A DNA stretch of 64,000 bases from an uncultured Paracoccaceae bacterium (GCA_947499725.1 CANMPK010000003.1:186001-250000); one strand, 5' to 3'. Positions 8,565 to 17,423 are shown, numbered from the stretch's first letter. Program-made: numbers and translations. The notes: generated by a model not told the origin, from the sequence alone.

Positions 8565-9683
8565 TTAGCGCTTGAGCGCCAGGGCGGGTGAAACCACATC
8601 CATGCCGAGGGCTTTGCCCACTGCGACATAGGTCAGATTGCCAGCATGGACATTCAGACCATTCAGAAGGTGCGGATCATCGGTGCAGGCTTGGCGCCAG
8701 CCCTTGTCAGCGAGGCTGAGCATGAAGGGCAGGGTGGCGTTGCTGAGCGCCTGCGTCGAGGTGCGCGCCACGGCGCCGGGCATATTGGCGACGCAGTAGT
8801 GCATGATGCCGTCGACATTGTAGATCGGGTCGGCGTGGGTGGTGGCTTTGGAGGTTTCAAAGCACCCGCCTTGGTCAATCGCCACATCCACCAGAACCGC
8901 GCCTGGTTTCATGTCGGACAATTGCGCGCGGCTGATCAGTTTTGGCGCAGCGGCACCCGGGATCAGAACCGCGCCAATGACCATGTCGGCCTCTGCGATC
9001 AGTTCGGCTGTGGCGCCTGCGGTGGAGTATTGGTTTTTGAACGTGCCACCAAAGACATCATCCAGATACCGCAAACGCGCCAAAGAGCGATCCAGTACGG
9101 TCACATCTGCGCCCATGCCTGCGGCGACTTTGGCCGCATGTGTGCCCACAACACCGCCGCCGATCACGACGACTTTAGCAGGGGCCACGCCCGGCACGCC
9201 GCCCATCAGAACGCCGCGGCCTCCGTTGGCTTTTTGCAGCGTATAGGCGCCCACTTGTGGGGCCAAACGGCCTGCGACTTCGGACATTGGGGCCAGCAAA
9301 GGCAGGCCGCCATTGGCGTCTGTCACGGTTTCATAGGCAATCGCTGTGCAGCCGCTTTCCAGCAGATCTTTTGTCTGTTCTGGATCGGGCGCAAGGTGCA
9401 GGTAGGTGAACAAAAGCTGCCCCTCGCGCAGCATTTTGCGTTCGACCGCCTGAGGTTCTTTGACCTTTACGATCATCTCTGCCGTGGCGAAGATGTCTTC
9501 GGCGGTATCGAGCAGCGTGGCCCCCGCAGCCACGTAATCTGCATCGGTGAAGCCCGCGCCCATGCCGGCGCCGGTTTGCACGTAGACCTCATGGCCATGC
9601 ACCACGGCTTCGCGTGCGGCGTCTGGCGTCAGGCCGACGCGGAATTCTTGGGGTTTGATTTCTGTTGGGCAGCCTATTTTCAT
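8565..9683 (-). CDS. ald: Alanine dehydrogenase
   Basis: 372 residues, the usual length. Catalyses reversible NAD-dependent oxidative deamination of L-alanine to pyruvate and ammonia. The start ATG at 9683 follows GGAGGCGACC. Visible: the N-terminal catalytic domain ([20 protein letters not shown]), catalytic Lys/His region in VKVKEPQ and FTYLHLAPD, the NAD-binding [20 protein letters not shown], and the C-terminal part [17 protein letters not shown]. Divergent from an Lrp/AsnC regulator, the arrangement known for AldR-controlled ald. Confidence 0.96.
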   Translation of the reverse strand: MKIGCPTEIKPQEFRVGLTPDAAREAVVHGHEVYVQTGAGMGAGFTDADYVAAGATLLDTAEDIFATAEMIVKVKEPQAVERKMLREGQLLFTYLHLAPDPEQTKDLLESGCTAIAYETVTDANGGLPLLAPMSEVAGRLAPQVGAYTLQKANGGRGVLMGGVPGVAPAKVVVIGGGVVGTHAAKVAAGMGADVTVLDRSLARLRYLDDVFGGTFKNQYSTAGATAELIAEADMVIGAVLIPGAAAPKLISRAQLSDMKPGAVLVDVAIDQGGCFETSKATTHADPIYNVDGIMHYCVANMPGAVARTSTQALSNATLPFMLSLADKGWRQACTDDPHLLNGLNVHAGNLTYVAVGKALGMDVVSPALALKR

Positions 9684-9775
9684 GGTCGCCTCCTTTAGTG
9701 TCACTCAAGCTTAATTTGACGCGAGTTTTGAAAAATATGTTGCTGTTCTTTGCGGGGTGCGGCAGGTTTTGAGGG

Positions 9776-9792
9776 AGATTCTTCGAGAATCT
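9776..9792. promoter_or_regulatory. Candidate Lrp/AldR operator
   Basis: Perfect dyad AGATTCT-TCG-AGAATCT in the ald-Lrp intergenic region, 30 bp upstream of the Lrp-type gene start. Placement suits an operator for the divergent pair. Inferred. Confidence 0.4.
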
Positions 9793-9821
9793 GAGGGATA
9801 CTCGCATAAAGGTTCGATGAA

Positions 9822-10280
9822 ATGACGTTAGATCAGTTGGATCGTCAGATATTGAGGGTTTTGCAGAAGCAAGGACGCATTTCGAATGCGGATTTGTCAG
9901 AGGCGGTGAACCTGTCGCCGTCGGCCTGTCACCGCCGCGTGCAGCGGTTGGAAAGTGACGGGTATATTCGCGATTACGTGGCCCTGCTGGATGCGCGTAA
10001 GATGGCTGTGCCCACGACGGTATTTGTGGAGATCACCCTGTCTGGGCAGGCCGATGAGGTGCTGGATGCGTTTGAGAAAGCCGTGGCGCGGATACCGGAT
10101 GTGCTGGAGTGCCATTTGATGGCGGGGTCGGCGGATTATCTGCTGAAGGTGGTGGCTGAAAACACCGACGATTTCGCGCGTATTCACCGGCAGTATTTGG
10201 CGCGTTTGCCGGGTGTGGCGCAGATGCAAAGCTCGTTTGCTTTGCGGACAGTCTTTAAGACGACGGCTTTGCCGGTTTAG
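9822..10280 (+). CDS. Lrp/AsnC-family regulator (AldR-like)
   Basis: 152 residues. N-terminal HTH (LDQLDRQILRVLQKQGRISNADLSEAVNLS region, residues 2-45) followed by the RAM/ACT-like effector domain with the family landmark VLECHLMAGSADYLLKV. Lrp/AsnC proteins form octamers that sense amino acids. Divergent position beside ald strongly suggests it controls alanine dehydrogenase, probably in response to alanine; that link is inference from synteny. Confidence 0.92.
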   Translation: MTLDQLDRQILRVLQKQGRISNADLSEAVNLSPSACHRRVQRLESDGYIRDYVALLDARKMAVPTTVFVEITLSGQADEVLDAFEKAVARIPDVLECHLMAGSADYLLKVVAENTDDFARIHRQYLARLPGVAQMQSSFALRTVFKTTALPV

Positions 10281-10306
10281 GGTTTTCTTTGCTTTGGGAG
10301 TTTGGT

Positions 10307-10355
10307 GCGAGGGGCTTTCGCCCCTCGCGTTTTAGGTATTTGAGCCAAGAAGAAA
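10307..10355 (+). repeat. Dispersed intergenic repeat, copy 1
   Basis: Perfect hairpin GCGAGGGGC-TTTC-GCCCCTCGC (10307-10328) followed by TTTTAGGTATTTGAGCCAAG and AAGAAA. It fills the gap between the convergent Lrp and GST genes and ends one base before the GST stop. Related copies are at 15607, 17528 and 21680. Confidence 0.6.
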
Positions 10356-11228
10356 TCAGGTGGTTTCTGATTGCAGCTTGTCTTGGGTTTGGGTGTCGAA
10401 GTCTGCGGCGCTGTGGCGTTCGTGCAGCTGCAGTTCCAGATCCCCAAAGGCGCGGTTGACCATGCGGCCGCGTTGCACGGCGGGGCGGGCGTCGATCTGT
10501 TTGGCCCAACGCATAACGTTTGTGTAGCTTTCCACATCGAGGAACTCTGCCGCATCATAGAGGCGGCCCAGAACCAGTTGGCCGTACCATGGCCAGATGG
10601 CGATGTCGGCGATGGTGTAGTCTTCGCCGCTGATAAACGTGTTGTCTGCCAACTGGCGATCCAGCACATCCAGTTGGCGTTTGGTTTCCATGGTGAAGCG
10701 ATCAATCGGGTATTGGAATTTTTCCGGCGCATAGGCGTAGAAATGGCCAAAGCCGCCGCCCAGATAGGGCGCGCTGCCCATTTGCCAGAAGAGCCAGTTG
10801 AACATCTCTGGCCGTTTAGCGGGATCGCTTGGCAGGAAGGCGTTAAACTTTTCGGCCAGATGCAGCAAGATCGAAGCGGACTCAAAGACGCGGGTTGGCG
10901 GCGTTGTGGTGTGGTCCAGAAGCGCTGGGATTTTGGAGTTCGGGTTGATGTCGACAAAATCCGAGCCGAATTGATCGCCATCGCCGATGCGGATCAGCCA
11001 TGCGTCGTATTCTGCGTCTGAATGACCTGCGGCGAGCAGTTCTTCGAACATCACCGTGACTTTCACGCCGTTGGGCGTGGCCAGCGAATAGAGTTGGAAC
11101 GGGTGATCGCCCACGGGCAATTCTTTGTCATGGGTCGCGCCGGCAATGGGGCGGTTGGTGGAGGCCCATTCGCCGCCGTTTTCTTGATCCCATGTCCAGA
11201 CTTTAGGCGGAGTATATGTATCGCTCAT
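10356..11228 (-). CDS. Glutathione S-transferase family protein, YghU-like
   Basis: 290 residues from MSDTYTPPKVWTWD. The N-terminal extension, thioredoxin-fold domain (FQLYSLATPNGVKVTVMFEELL), cis-proline region NPNSKIPALLDH and Ser/Glu-Ser step FESASILLHLAEKF, then a helical C-terminal domain, match the YghU/YfcG group of disulfide-bond reductases and organic hydroperoxide GSTs. Probably cytoplasmic, glutathione-dependent. It stands alone; its 3' end abuts a dispersed repeat. Confidence 0.9.
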   Translation of the reverse strand: MSDTYTPPKVWTWDQENGGEWASTNRPIAGATHDKELPVGDHPFQLYSLATPNGVKVTVMFEELLAAGHSDAEYDAWLIRIGDGDQFGSDFVDINPNSKIPALLDHTTTPPTRVFESASILLHLAEKFNAFLPSDPAKRPEMFNWLFWQMGSAPYLGGGFGHFYAYAPEKFQYPIDRFTMETKRQLDVLDRQLADNTFISGEDYTIADIAIWPWYGQLVLGRLYDAAEFLDVESYTNVMRWAKQIDARPAVQRGRMVNRAFGDLELQLHERHSAADFDTQTQDKLQSETT

Positions 11229-11347
11229 CTTTGGTTCCTGTTCGATTAGGATGTGACTTGCAGATAAGGTAAGGCCCAAGAGCGGATATTGCACCTGCTC
11301 TTGGGCCTGAATTTTTGCACAGTGGTCGTGCATAGATGTGTGGGGGC

Positions 11348-11854
11348 TTAGCCTTCGCTGCCTTCGGTGCGCTGGCCCAGCTCGCTGTCGAGCATTTGCA
11401 GGTTCCACGGATCATTCGCGGCGGCTTTGGTTTTGATCAGCAGGTTGCGGAAGCTGTCTTCTTCTTCGACTTGTTCGTCCAGAAACCATGTCAGCAGGGA
11501 CTGAGACGCGTAGTCTTGCACTTCGCGGGCCAAAGCAAAGAGGGCGTGGATTTGGGCGGAGACGCCTTGTTCCATTTTAAGGCCCGCCTCGATGGCGTCC
11601 AGTGGGCTTGCGAAATCTTGTTTCGGCTGGGCGATGGCGCCCACGGTCACATCGGCGTCGCGGCGCATGATGAAATCGTAGAACTTCATGGCGTGCTGGG
11701 TTTCTTCGGCGGATTGCGCGCGGAACCATTGGGCGAAGCCGGGGAGATCGTTCGCATCGAAATAAGCAGAGATCGCCAAGTAGTTATGCGCCGCAGCCAA
11801 TTCTGCGTTCACTTGGTCGTTCATCGCTGAGGCGAGTTTTTCATTCAAATTCAT
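11348..11854 (-). CDS. Ferritin (non-haem, FtnA-like)
   Basis: 168 residues, standard for a 24-mer iron-storage ferritin. Four-helix bundle with ferroxidase ligands visible in NAELAAAHNYLAISAYF and SAEETQHAMKFYDFI (the ExxH pair) and a third helix DYASQSLLTWFLDEQVEEE. No haem-ligand methionine typical of bacterioferritin was recognised. A perfect 7-1-7 Irr-type iron control element lies 60 bp upstream, so the gene is probably repressed by Irr when iron is low. Confidence 0.93.
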   Translation of the reverse strand: MNLNEKLASAMNDQVNAELAAAHNYLAISAYFDANDLPGFAQWFRAQSAEETQHAMKFYDFIMRRDADVTVGAIAQPKQDFASPLDAIEAGLKMEQGVSAQIHALFALAREVQDYASQSLLTWFLDEQVEEEDSFRNLLIKTKAAANDPWNLQMLDSELGQRTEGSEG

Positions 11855-11913
11855 TGCTTTTCCTTCGCAGAGTGATCGCTGGCGGCGGCTGGCGATGGGG
11901 ATATGAGTTTAAC

Positions 11914-11928
11914 TTAGAATAATTCTAA
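11914..11928. promoter_or_regulatory. Iron control element (Irr box) of ferritin
   Basis: TTAGAAT-A-ATTCTAA is a perfect palindrome and matches the ICE consensus (TTTAGAA-N3-TTCTAAA core) bound by Irr in Rhizobiales and Rhodobacterales. It lies 60 bp upstream of the ferritin start in an AT-rich gap. Established motif; occupancy here is inferred. Confidence 0.7.
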
Positions 11929-11969
11929 ATAGCTTCAAGTACTTTCGCGCTTGAGCCTTCAAAAGTTTC

Positions 11970-12338
11970 TTAAGAGTGTTCGGATAGGGGAGCGGTTCTT
12001 GGGTGGGTACTGCCCCACGTATGCAGCGCGTTTAGGACTGGGGCCAGCGCTTTGCCCTTATCTGTCAGGCTGTATTCCACACGGGGCGGCACAACCGCAA
12101 AGACCTTGCGGGTGACAATCCCATCCGCTTCGAGTTCGCGCAGTTGCTTGGTTAGACTGCGCTGTGTGACCGAGCCGATACGGCGTGACAACTCGTTAAA
12201 GCGCAGGGTTTCCGACAGAAGGTGGTACAGCACGAGGCCTTTCCATTTTCCAGCGATCTGCTCGAGCGCGCCTTCGACAGGGCAGCCTTCGTTACATCCG
12301 GTTTCCGGGAAGCGTTTGTTCAGTTTTACAGTATTCAT
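11970..12338 (-). CDS. HxlR-family transcriptional regulator
   Basis: 122 residues from [10 protein letters not shown]; an upstream in-frame start at 12383 is less likely because it enters the divergent promoter. The winged helix is the HxlR type ([21 protein letters not shown], then [20 protein letters not shown]). Two N-terminal cysteines (C15, C19) match the conserved redox or electrophile-sensing position of the family (YodB, HypR). Divergent from a quinone-oxidoreductase-like dehydrogenase, the classic target type, so it probably senses quinones or electrophiles and represses that gene. Confidence 0.9.
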   Translation of the reverse strand: MNTVKLNKRFPETGCNEGCPVEGALEQIAGKWKGLVLYHLLSETLRFNELSRRIGSVTQRSLTKQLRELEADGIVTRKVFAVVPPRVEYSLTDKGKALAPVLNALHTWGSTHPRTAPLSEHS

Positions 12339-12452
12339 TTGGTACCTATATGCCAAAATAGTGCGTACTCGTGAGATAAGCATATGAATTTATAGCTGTG
12401 AGGCAAGCCCGTGCCCGCAAGGGCGCAGCCCTTCCAAGCAAAGGACACAGTT

Positions 12453-13472
12453 ATGAAAGCCATTGGATATTATGAAAGCCTGCCGTCGAGCGAGCCAAAC
12501 GCTCTTGTTGATTTAGACCTGCCCAAACCTGTCGCCACTGGCCACGATCTTCTTGTTGAGGTCAAAGCTGTGTCAGTGAACCCAGTGGATACCAAAGTAA
12601 GGGTCAACCGCACGCCGCGCGAAGGGGTTGCTGAAGTGTTGGGCTGGGATGCCGCTGGGGTGGTGGCTGCCGTTGGGCCAGACGTGACGACTTATGCGGT
12701 TGGGGATCATGTTTGGTATGCGGGGGATATTTCGCGCCCTGGGACCAACAGCGCCTTTCATTTGGTGGATGAGCGGATCGTTGGGCGTAAGCCGGAGAGT
12801 TTGAGTTTTCCAGAAGCGGCCGCCCTGCCGCTGACTTCCTTGACGGCGTACGAGATGTTGTTTGACCGTTTGAAAGTAGACCAGCCTGTTGCAGGCGGAG
12901 CCGCTGCGGTTTTGATCATAGGGGGCGCTGGGGGTGTTGGATCAATCGCGATTCAATTGCTGCGCGCTTTGACGGATTTGACGGTGATCGCAACGGCCTC
13001 ACGCGAAGAAACGCGGGATTGGGTGACCGATCTTGGAGCGCATCATGTGATAGATCATAGGCAGCCTTTGGCGGCCCAGATCGATGCGCAGAAGATTGGG
13101 GCGCCGTCTTTTGTGTTTTCCACCACCCATTCAGACACCTACATCGACGACGTGGCGGCATTGATTGCGCCACAGGGACGGTATGGGCTGATCGATGATC
13201 CGGCGCAGTTCAATATCATGCCTTTTAAGAGCAAGAGCATCTCGATCCATTGGGAACTGATGTATACGCGTTCGCTTTTTGAAACGGCTGATATGAGTCG
13301 TCAGCGCAGTATCTTAAATGAAGTTGCACAATTGGTGGATCGTGGTGCGGTGCGGTCGACCTCTGCCAGAGATATGGGGGAGGTTAACGCCGAGAACCTG
13401 CGCAAAGCCCATGCTTTGCTGGAAAGTGGCAAGGCGAAAGGCAAGCTAACTTTAAGCGGTTTTGCGACCTAA
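12453..13472 (+). CDS. Medium-chain dehydrogenase/reductase, zinc-type ADH-like (quinone reductase group)
   Basis: 339 residues from MKAIGYYESLP. GroES-like N-terminal domain (VKAVSVNPVDTKVR), Rossmann domain with LIIGGAGGVGSIAIQLLRAL, and an MDR C-terminal tail (AHALLESGKAKGKLTLSGF). The structural zinc cysteines of true alcohol dehydrogenases are absent, placing it with NAD(P)H quinone/enone reductases. Divergent from an HxlR regulator, which suggests a role in clearing quinones or reactive enones. A longer frame from 12411 has no ribosome-binding site. Confidence 0.88.
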   Translation: MKAIGYYESLPSSEPNALVDLDLPKPVATGHDLLVEVKAVSVNPVDTKVRVNRTPREGVAEVLGWDAAGVVAAVGPDVTTYAVGDHVWYAGDISRPGTNSAFHLVDERIVGRKPESLSFPEAAALPLTSLTAYEMLFDRLKVDQPVAGGAAAVLIIGGAGGVGSIAIQLLRALTDLTVIATASREETRDWVTDLGAHHVIDHRQPLAAQIDAQKIGAPSFVFSTTHSDTYIDDVAALIAPQGRYGLIDDPAQFNIMPFKSKSISIHWELMYTRSLFETADMSRQRSILNEVAQLVDRGAVRSTSARDMGEVNAENLRKAHALLESGKAKGKLTLSGFAT

Positions 13473-13491
13473 CCGAGATGTGCGGCAAACC

Positions 13492-13528
13492 AGAAAAGAC
13501 AAACCCCCGCGGCTAGGCCTCGGGGGTC
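13492..13528 (-). terminator. Terminator of rpsU
   Basis: Stem ACCCCCG (13503-13509) / CGGGGGT (13521-13527), extended by GGC/GCC inside the loop. Read on the minus strand it is followed by TTTGTCTTTT. It lies 38 bases past the rpsU stop. Confidence 0.7.
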
Positions 13529-13565
13529 GTCAATTCTTTAAGTATCCAAAAGCTGGAAGGGCTGC

Positions 13566-13772
13566 TTAGAGCATACCTTCGCGCTGTGCTTTCTTACGAG
13601 CCAGTTTACGGCTACGACGGATCGCTTCAGCTTTCTCGCGCGCTTTTTTCTCGGATGGCTTCTCGAAATGTTGCTTAAGCTTCATTTCACGGAAGACGCC
13701 CTCACGCTGCAGCTTTTTCTTCAGGGCACGAAGCGCCTGATCGACGTTGTTGTCGCGAACACTAACCTGCAT
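13566..13772 (-). CDS. rpsU: 30S ribosomal protein S21
   Basis: 68 residues, typical for bS21. Very basic, with the N-terminal [21 protein letters not shown] and the Arg/Lys-rich tail [17 protein letters not shown]. It sits on the 30S platform near the anti-Shine-Dalgarno end of 16S rRNA and helps initiation. Single gene with its own terminator on the minus strand. Confidence 0.97.
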   Translation of the reverse strand: MQVSVRDNNVDQALRALKKKLQREGVFREMKLKQHFEKPSEKKAREKAEAIRRSRKLARKKAQREGML

Positions 13773-13883
13773 GTGGTTTTCACCACCTTTCTAGTTTGAA
13801 GTTGCAATAAGATTGCAGGAGCCCGCGCTATAGCAAAGGCTGTTGGTTCTGTCTAGTATATGGCCAAGACAAGGAGACCAGAC

Positions 13884-14564
13884 ATGGCTGACAGCGCAAA
13901 TGACTTGAGAAATCGCCTGATTGAGGCGGCTTTGGTGCATGTGGCCTTTGATGGCTGGGGGCCGGAGACCTTTGACGCGGCGGTGAGTGATTCTGGTGTG
14001 GCGCCGGCTGTGGCGCGCTCGATGTTCCCGCGCGGGGGCGTGGATTTGGCGGCGGGTTTCCACAAGATGGGGGACGCCAAGATGGCGGCGGCCCTGACTG
14101 AGGCGGATCTGTCAGAGATGCGGTTTCGCGATAAGGTGATGCATGCCGTGCGTCTGCGGCTTGAGCTGTGCGAGGACAAGGAAGCAGTGCGTCGTGGCAC
14201 GACCTTGTTTGCGTTGCCGCATCATGCGCCGCAGGGCACTTCGTTGATTTGGGGCACGGCGGATGCGATTTGGACGGCGCTGGGCGATACTTCGCGCGAT
14301 TTCAATTGGTATTCCAAACGCGCCACCTTGAGCGCGGTTTATGGCGCGACGGTGCTGTTTTGGCTGGGCGATGAGAGTGAAGACCATGCGGCGACATGGG
14401 ACTTCCTTGAGCGGCGTATTGAGAACGTTATGCAATTTGAAAAGACCAAGGCCGGTTTTCAGGCCAGCCCATTGGGCAAGATGATGGCAGGGCCATTGTC
14501 GGTTTTGGGGCGCATTCAAGCGCCAAACCAAACCGCGGGCATGCCGGGGCGTTGGTCTAAATAA
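13884..14564 (+). CDS. COQ9 family protein (ubiquinone biosynthesis accessory)
   Basis: 226 residues from MADSANDLRN; the start follows AAGGAG. TetR-like helical fold with the COQ9 signatures LIEAALVHVAFDGWG, ARSMFPRGGVDLAAGFH and FNWYSKRATLSAVYGATVLFWLGD. COQ9 proteins bind lipids and assist the hydroxylase step of ubiquinone synthesis; bacterial copies are mostly alphaproteobacterial. The quinone oxidoreductase gene that follows 25 bases later is probably cotranscribed. Confidence 0.92.
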   Translation: MADSANDLRNRLIEAALVHVAFDGWGPETFDAAVSDSGVAPAVARSMFPRGGVDLAAGFHKMGDAKMAAALTEADLSEMRFRDKVMHAVRLRLELCEDKEAVRRGTTLFALPHHAPQGTSLIWGTADAIWTALGDTSRDFNWYSKRATLSAVYGATVLFWLGDESEDHAATWDFLERRIENVMQFEKTKAGFQASPLGKMMAGPLSVLGRIQAPNQTAGMPGRWSK

Positions 14565-14589
14565 GCTTCTTTGAAAGCAGGAGAGCGTT

Positions 14590-15576
14590 ATGAGCGAGCA
14601 GATGCGCGCGGTGGAGATCACCTCGCCCGGTGGGCCGGAGGTGTTGCGGCTGGTGGATCATCCTGTGCCAACACCCGGTGCCGGTGAGGTTTTGATCAAG
14701 GTTGCCTATGCAGGGGTGAATCGTCCTGATGCTTTGCAGCGGGCTGGGCTGTATCGTCCGCCGCCCTCTGCCAGCCCTTTGCCGGGGCTTGAGGCCGCTG
14801 GCGAGATTGTGGCTTTGGGTGCTGGCGTGCAGGGCTGGGCTTTGGGCGATCAGGTCTGTGCGTTGCTGCCCGGTGGGGGCTATGCGGATTATGTGCTGAC
14901 CCCTGCGGCGCATTGCTTGCCGGTGCCCAAGGGCATGGGGCTGCATGAGGCGGCTTGTTTGCCGGAGACGTTTTTCACGGTGTGGAGCAATGTGTTTCAG
15001 CGTGGCGGCCTGACGGCGGGCGAGCGGTTTTTGGTGCATGGGGGCTCGTCTGGTATTGGCACCACGGCGATCCAATTGGCGCATGCTTTTGGCGCGCGGG
15101 TCTTTGCGACGGCGGGCTCTGCGGAGAAGGTTGAGGCCTGTTTGGCGCTGGGCGCGGAGCGGGCGGTGAACTACCGCGATGAGGATTTTGTTGAGGTTCT
15201 GAAGGCCGAGGGCGGCGCGAACCTGATTTTGGATATGGTGGGCGGGGATTACCTGCCGCGCAATATCAAGTCTTTGGCGGATGAGGGCCGCTTGGTGCAG
15301 ATCGCCTTTTTGCAAGGGCCGAAGGTGGAACTGAACTTTGCGCAGATCATGATGCGGCGTTTGACGGTGACCGGCTCGACCCTGCGCCCGCAGAGCGATG
15401 TGGTGAAGGCGGGGGTTGCAGCTGAGTTGCGCGCGAAGGTGTGGCCTTTGCTGGAGAGCGGACAGGTGAAGCCGGTGATGGACAGTGTGTTTGATCTGTC
15501 TGAGGCGGCGGCTGCCCATGCGCATATGGAGAGCAACGCGCATATTGGGAAGATTGTTTTGAAGGTTGGGGGTTGA
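14590..15576 (+). CDS. NAD(P)H quinone oxidoreductase, PIG3 family
   Basis: 328 residues. Zinc-free MDR enzyme: GroES-like domain with VAYAGVNRPDALQRAGLY, Rossmann domain with HGGSSGIGTTAIQLAHAFGA, and the PIG3-type end SGQVKPVMDSVFDLSEAAAAH. Transfers hydride from NADPH to quinones or other activated carbonyls in the cytoplasm. It follows the COQ9 gene closely on the same strand and is followed by a dispersed repeat and a bidirectional terminator. Confidence 0.92.
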   Translation: MSEQMRAVEITSPGGPEVLRLVDHPVPTPGAGEVLIKVAYAGVNRPDALQRAGLYRPPPSASPLPGLEAAGEIVALGAGVQGWALGDQVCALLPGGGYADYVLTPAAHCLPVPKGMGLHEAACLPETFFTVWSNVFQRGGLTAGERFLVHGGSSGIGTTAIQLAHAFGARVFATAGSAEKVEACLALGAERAVNYRDEDFVEVLKAEGGANLILDMVGGDYLPRNIKSLADEGRLVQIAFLQGPKVELNFAQIMMRRLTVTGSTLRPQSDVVKAGVAAELRAKVWPLLESGQVKPVMDSVFDLSEAAAAHAHMESNAHIGKIVLKVGG

Positions 15577-15606
15577 GCCTCGTATAGGGGCTTCGCCCAG
15601 TTGGGT

Positions 15607-15665
15607 TTTAGGGGCTTTGCCCCTCGGCCTGCGGCCTCACCCCAAGGTATTTTGATCAAGAAGAA
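15607..15665 (+). repeat. Dispersed intergenic repeat, copy 2
   Basis: TTTAGGGGCTTTGCCCCT hairpin, then a CGGCCTGCGGCCTC stem and CACCCCAAGGTATTTTGATC followed by AAGAAGAA. Nearly identical to copy 3 at 17528 over about 60 bases, apart from a few substitutions in the hairpin loop and in the spacer after GGTAT. Confidence 0.7.
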
Positions 15666-15697
15666 GCAGCGGGTCGGTATAATGACCCGCTGCTTTT
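15666..15697. terminator. Bidirectional terminator between qor-like and PepSY genes
   Basis: Perfect 10-bp stem GCAGCGGGTC (15666-15675) / GACCCGCTGC (15684-15693), followed by TTTT on the plus strand and by TTCTTCTTG on the minus strand. The genes either side converge, so it can end both transcripts. Confidence 0.75.
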
Positions 15698-15701
15698 GGT
15701 T

Positions 15702-17003
15702 TTATGCGGCGCGGAACCAGCCGAGGCGTTTGAAGATCAGCCAATCCAAGATCAGCGCGACGATGAGCGAGGCGCCCACCAGCGGGAAGAGGATTGAAAG
15801 GCCGACCACCAGCAGGATCATGGCTGGGCTGAGGGCGGCTTCTGGGGCTTTTGGCACGCCAAGACTGCCGCTGGGGCGGCGTTTCCACCATGCGACGAAG
15901 CCTGTCACTGACAGCGCAAAGGCGAGGAAGGCCGCCAGTGTGTTTTGCGCCGTGTTGAGCCAGCCGTATAGCTCGCCCTGATGGAAGGAAATGCCGTAGG
16001 AAACGGTTTTGGCCACCACGGGATTGTCTGCAAAATTGTGGCGTTTCAGAACTGCGCCTGAGTATTGGTCGATGATAAGCTCGTCTTGGTCATTACGGTT
16101 TACGCTGGCCGAGCGCAGCCAAAAGGCGGCTTCTGCGGTGCGAGGCGGGCGCATTTCGTAAGGGGCTTGTAGGCCTTGTGCACGCGCGACTGCAAAGACT
16201 TGGGCATAGTCAATCGTGGTGCCTTCGGAGGCGGTGGAGTTTGGCACCTGGCCGCCAAAGCGCAGGGACCCTGACGATTGGTTCGTGGCCTTTTGGATGG
16301 TGCTGAGACCGCCGCCCCAGATGTCTGTCCATGGTAGGCCAGAGACGAGGATTGGCACCACGAGTACAGTGGCCAGAAACCCTGTGAAGAGGTGGGTGTC
16401 GCGCCACCAGCTTCGGGTCTTGGGGCTGCCGCTTGGGGGGCTGATGGCTTTTTTCAGGCTGCGGGTTTTGCGGGGCCACCAGAGGTAGGCGCCGGTGATG
16501 AACATCACAATCGCCCAATGGGCGGCGAGTTCCACGAATTTGGTGCCGGTTTTGCCCAGTAGGATTTCACTGTGGATGGTTTTGAGGATGCGCATGGGCA
16601 TGTCATCGCGGGCGGTGACGCCAAGGACCTCGGATGTATATGGGTTCACCCAGGCGTAGGATCGGATTTTCGCGCCGTCGTTGAATTCGATCATCGTGCT
16701 GCGGGTTGGATCGTCATAGGTGGTGACGCCGCGCAGGCGGGTGATGACGGAGTGGGTTTCTAGGGCAGAGATTTGCGCTTCATAGCTTTGGGGGGCTGCG
16801 CCTTGGGTGACGAAGATTTGGTCTGCGTAGAGCCAGTTTTCGATCTTGTCTTTATAGAGATAGATCCCGCCGGTCAGCGAGAGCAGCATCATGAAAGGTA
16901 GCACGTAGAGAGAGGCCAAAAAGTGCCATTTCCAGACGAGACGATAGAAGGCGCCGCCGGTCGTATAAGACGCGGAGGAGCCCGGTGCGGTTGCATCGGT
17001 CAT
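15702..17003 (-). CDS. PepSY-associated TM helix protein (PiuB-type)
   Basis: 433 residues. Opens with a Trp-rich entry (FYRLVWKWHFLASLYVLPFMM) into TM1, then a PepSY-like extracytoplasmic domain, TM2 at AHWAIVMFITGAYLWWPR, TM3 at TGFLATVLVVPILVSGL, a second PepSY-like segment, and C-terminal TMs. This is the PiuB/FegB-type membrane protein often found with siderophore or haem uptake and thought to be a flavin/haem-linked reductase of the periplasm. Downstream partner of a small protein gene at 17046, probably one operon. Confidence 0.88.
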   Translation of the reverse strand: MTDATAPGSSASYTTGGAFYRLVWKWHFLASLYVLPFMMLLSLTGGIYLYKDKIENWLYADQIFVTQGAAPQSYEAQISALETHSVITRLRGVTTYDDPTRSTMIEFNDGAKIRSYAWVNPYTSEVLGVTARDDMPMRILKTIHSEILLGKTGTKFVELAAHWAIVMFITGAYLWWPRKTRSLKKAISPPSGSPKTRSWWRDTHLFTGFLATVLVVPILVSGLPWTDIWGGGLSTIQKATNQSSGSLRFGGQVPNSTASEGTTIDYAQVFAVARAQGLQAPYEMRPPRTAEAAFWLRSASVNRNDQDELIIDQYSGAVLKRHNFADNPVVAKTVSYGISFHQGELYGWLNTAQNTLAAFLAFALSVTGFVAWWKRRPSGSLGVPKAPEAALSPAMILLVVGLSILFPLVGASLIVALILDWLIFKRLGWFRAA

Positions 17004-17045
17004 TGTATTTCCTGTGTGATTTGAATGCGTTGAGATTTGTGAAAA

Positions 17046-17423
17046 TCAGATCAACACAGGGGGTGCGCGCGCGGGTTCTAGTCTGCTGAGACGGTCTTGG
17101 TGGGCAATGGCATGTTCACGGATGGAGAATGCGTGCCCGTATTGCAGCGCGAGCTTTTGCCAGAACGGCATGGGGCGCTGGGCGGTTTGGGCGAGGTCTG
17201 CAAGGGTGCAGTGGTTTTCTTCGATCTCTTCATGCTCGGCGGGGGAGCCGTCGGCATTGAGCGTGACCGTGAGGAAGGCGTCGCCCGTACAGATCACCAT
17301 CGTATCGATGTTGGGCAACATGGCCGTCAGGACCGGAGAGATGCGCGGCAAGGCCAGCACCAGCACGAGGAACAGGGCGGCGGCCCAGCGTTCGTAGTGG
17401 TAGAGGAATTGGCTGAAACGCAT
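17046..17423 (-). CDS. Small exported/membrane protein, DUF2946-like
   Basis: 125 residues. One N-terminal hydrophobic helix (WAAALFLVLVLALP) works as signal anchor; the rest is predicted periplasmic and has the pattern VICTGDAF...HCTLADLA, resembling DUF2946 proteins, whose genes often accompany TonB receptors and PepSY proteins in metal uptake loci. It starts 42 bases before the PepSY gene, same strand. Function is not known; the family call is tentative. Confidence 0.6.
   Translation of the reverse strand: MRFSQFLYHYERWAAALFLVLVLALPRISPVLTAMLPNIDTMVICTGDAFLTVTLNADGSPAEHEEIEENHCTLADLAQTAQRPMPFWQKLALQYGHAFSIREHAIAHQDRLSRLEPARAPPVLI

Noticed and set aside
8646-9698. 350-residue plus-strand open frame over ald
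   Set aside because: Antisense shadow of alanine dehydrogenase; no recognisable domain, and the minus-strand gene is complete with all motifs.
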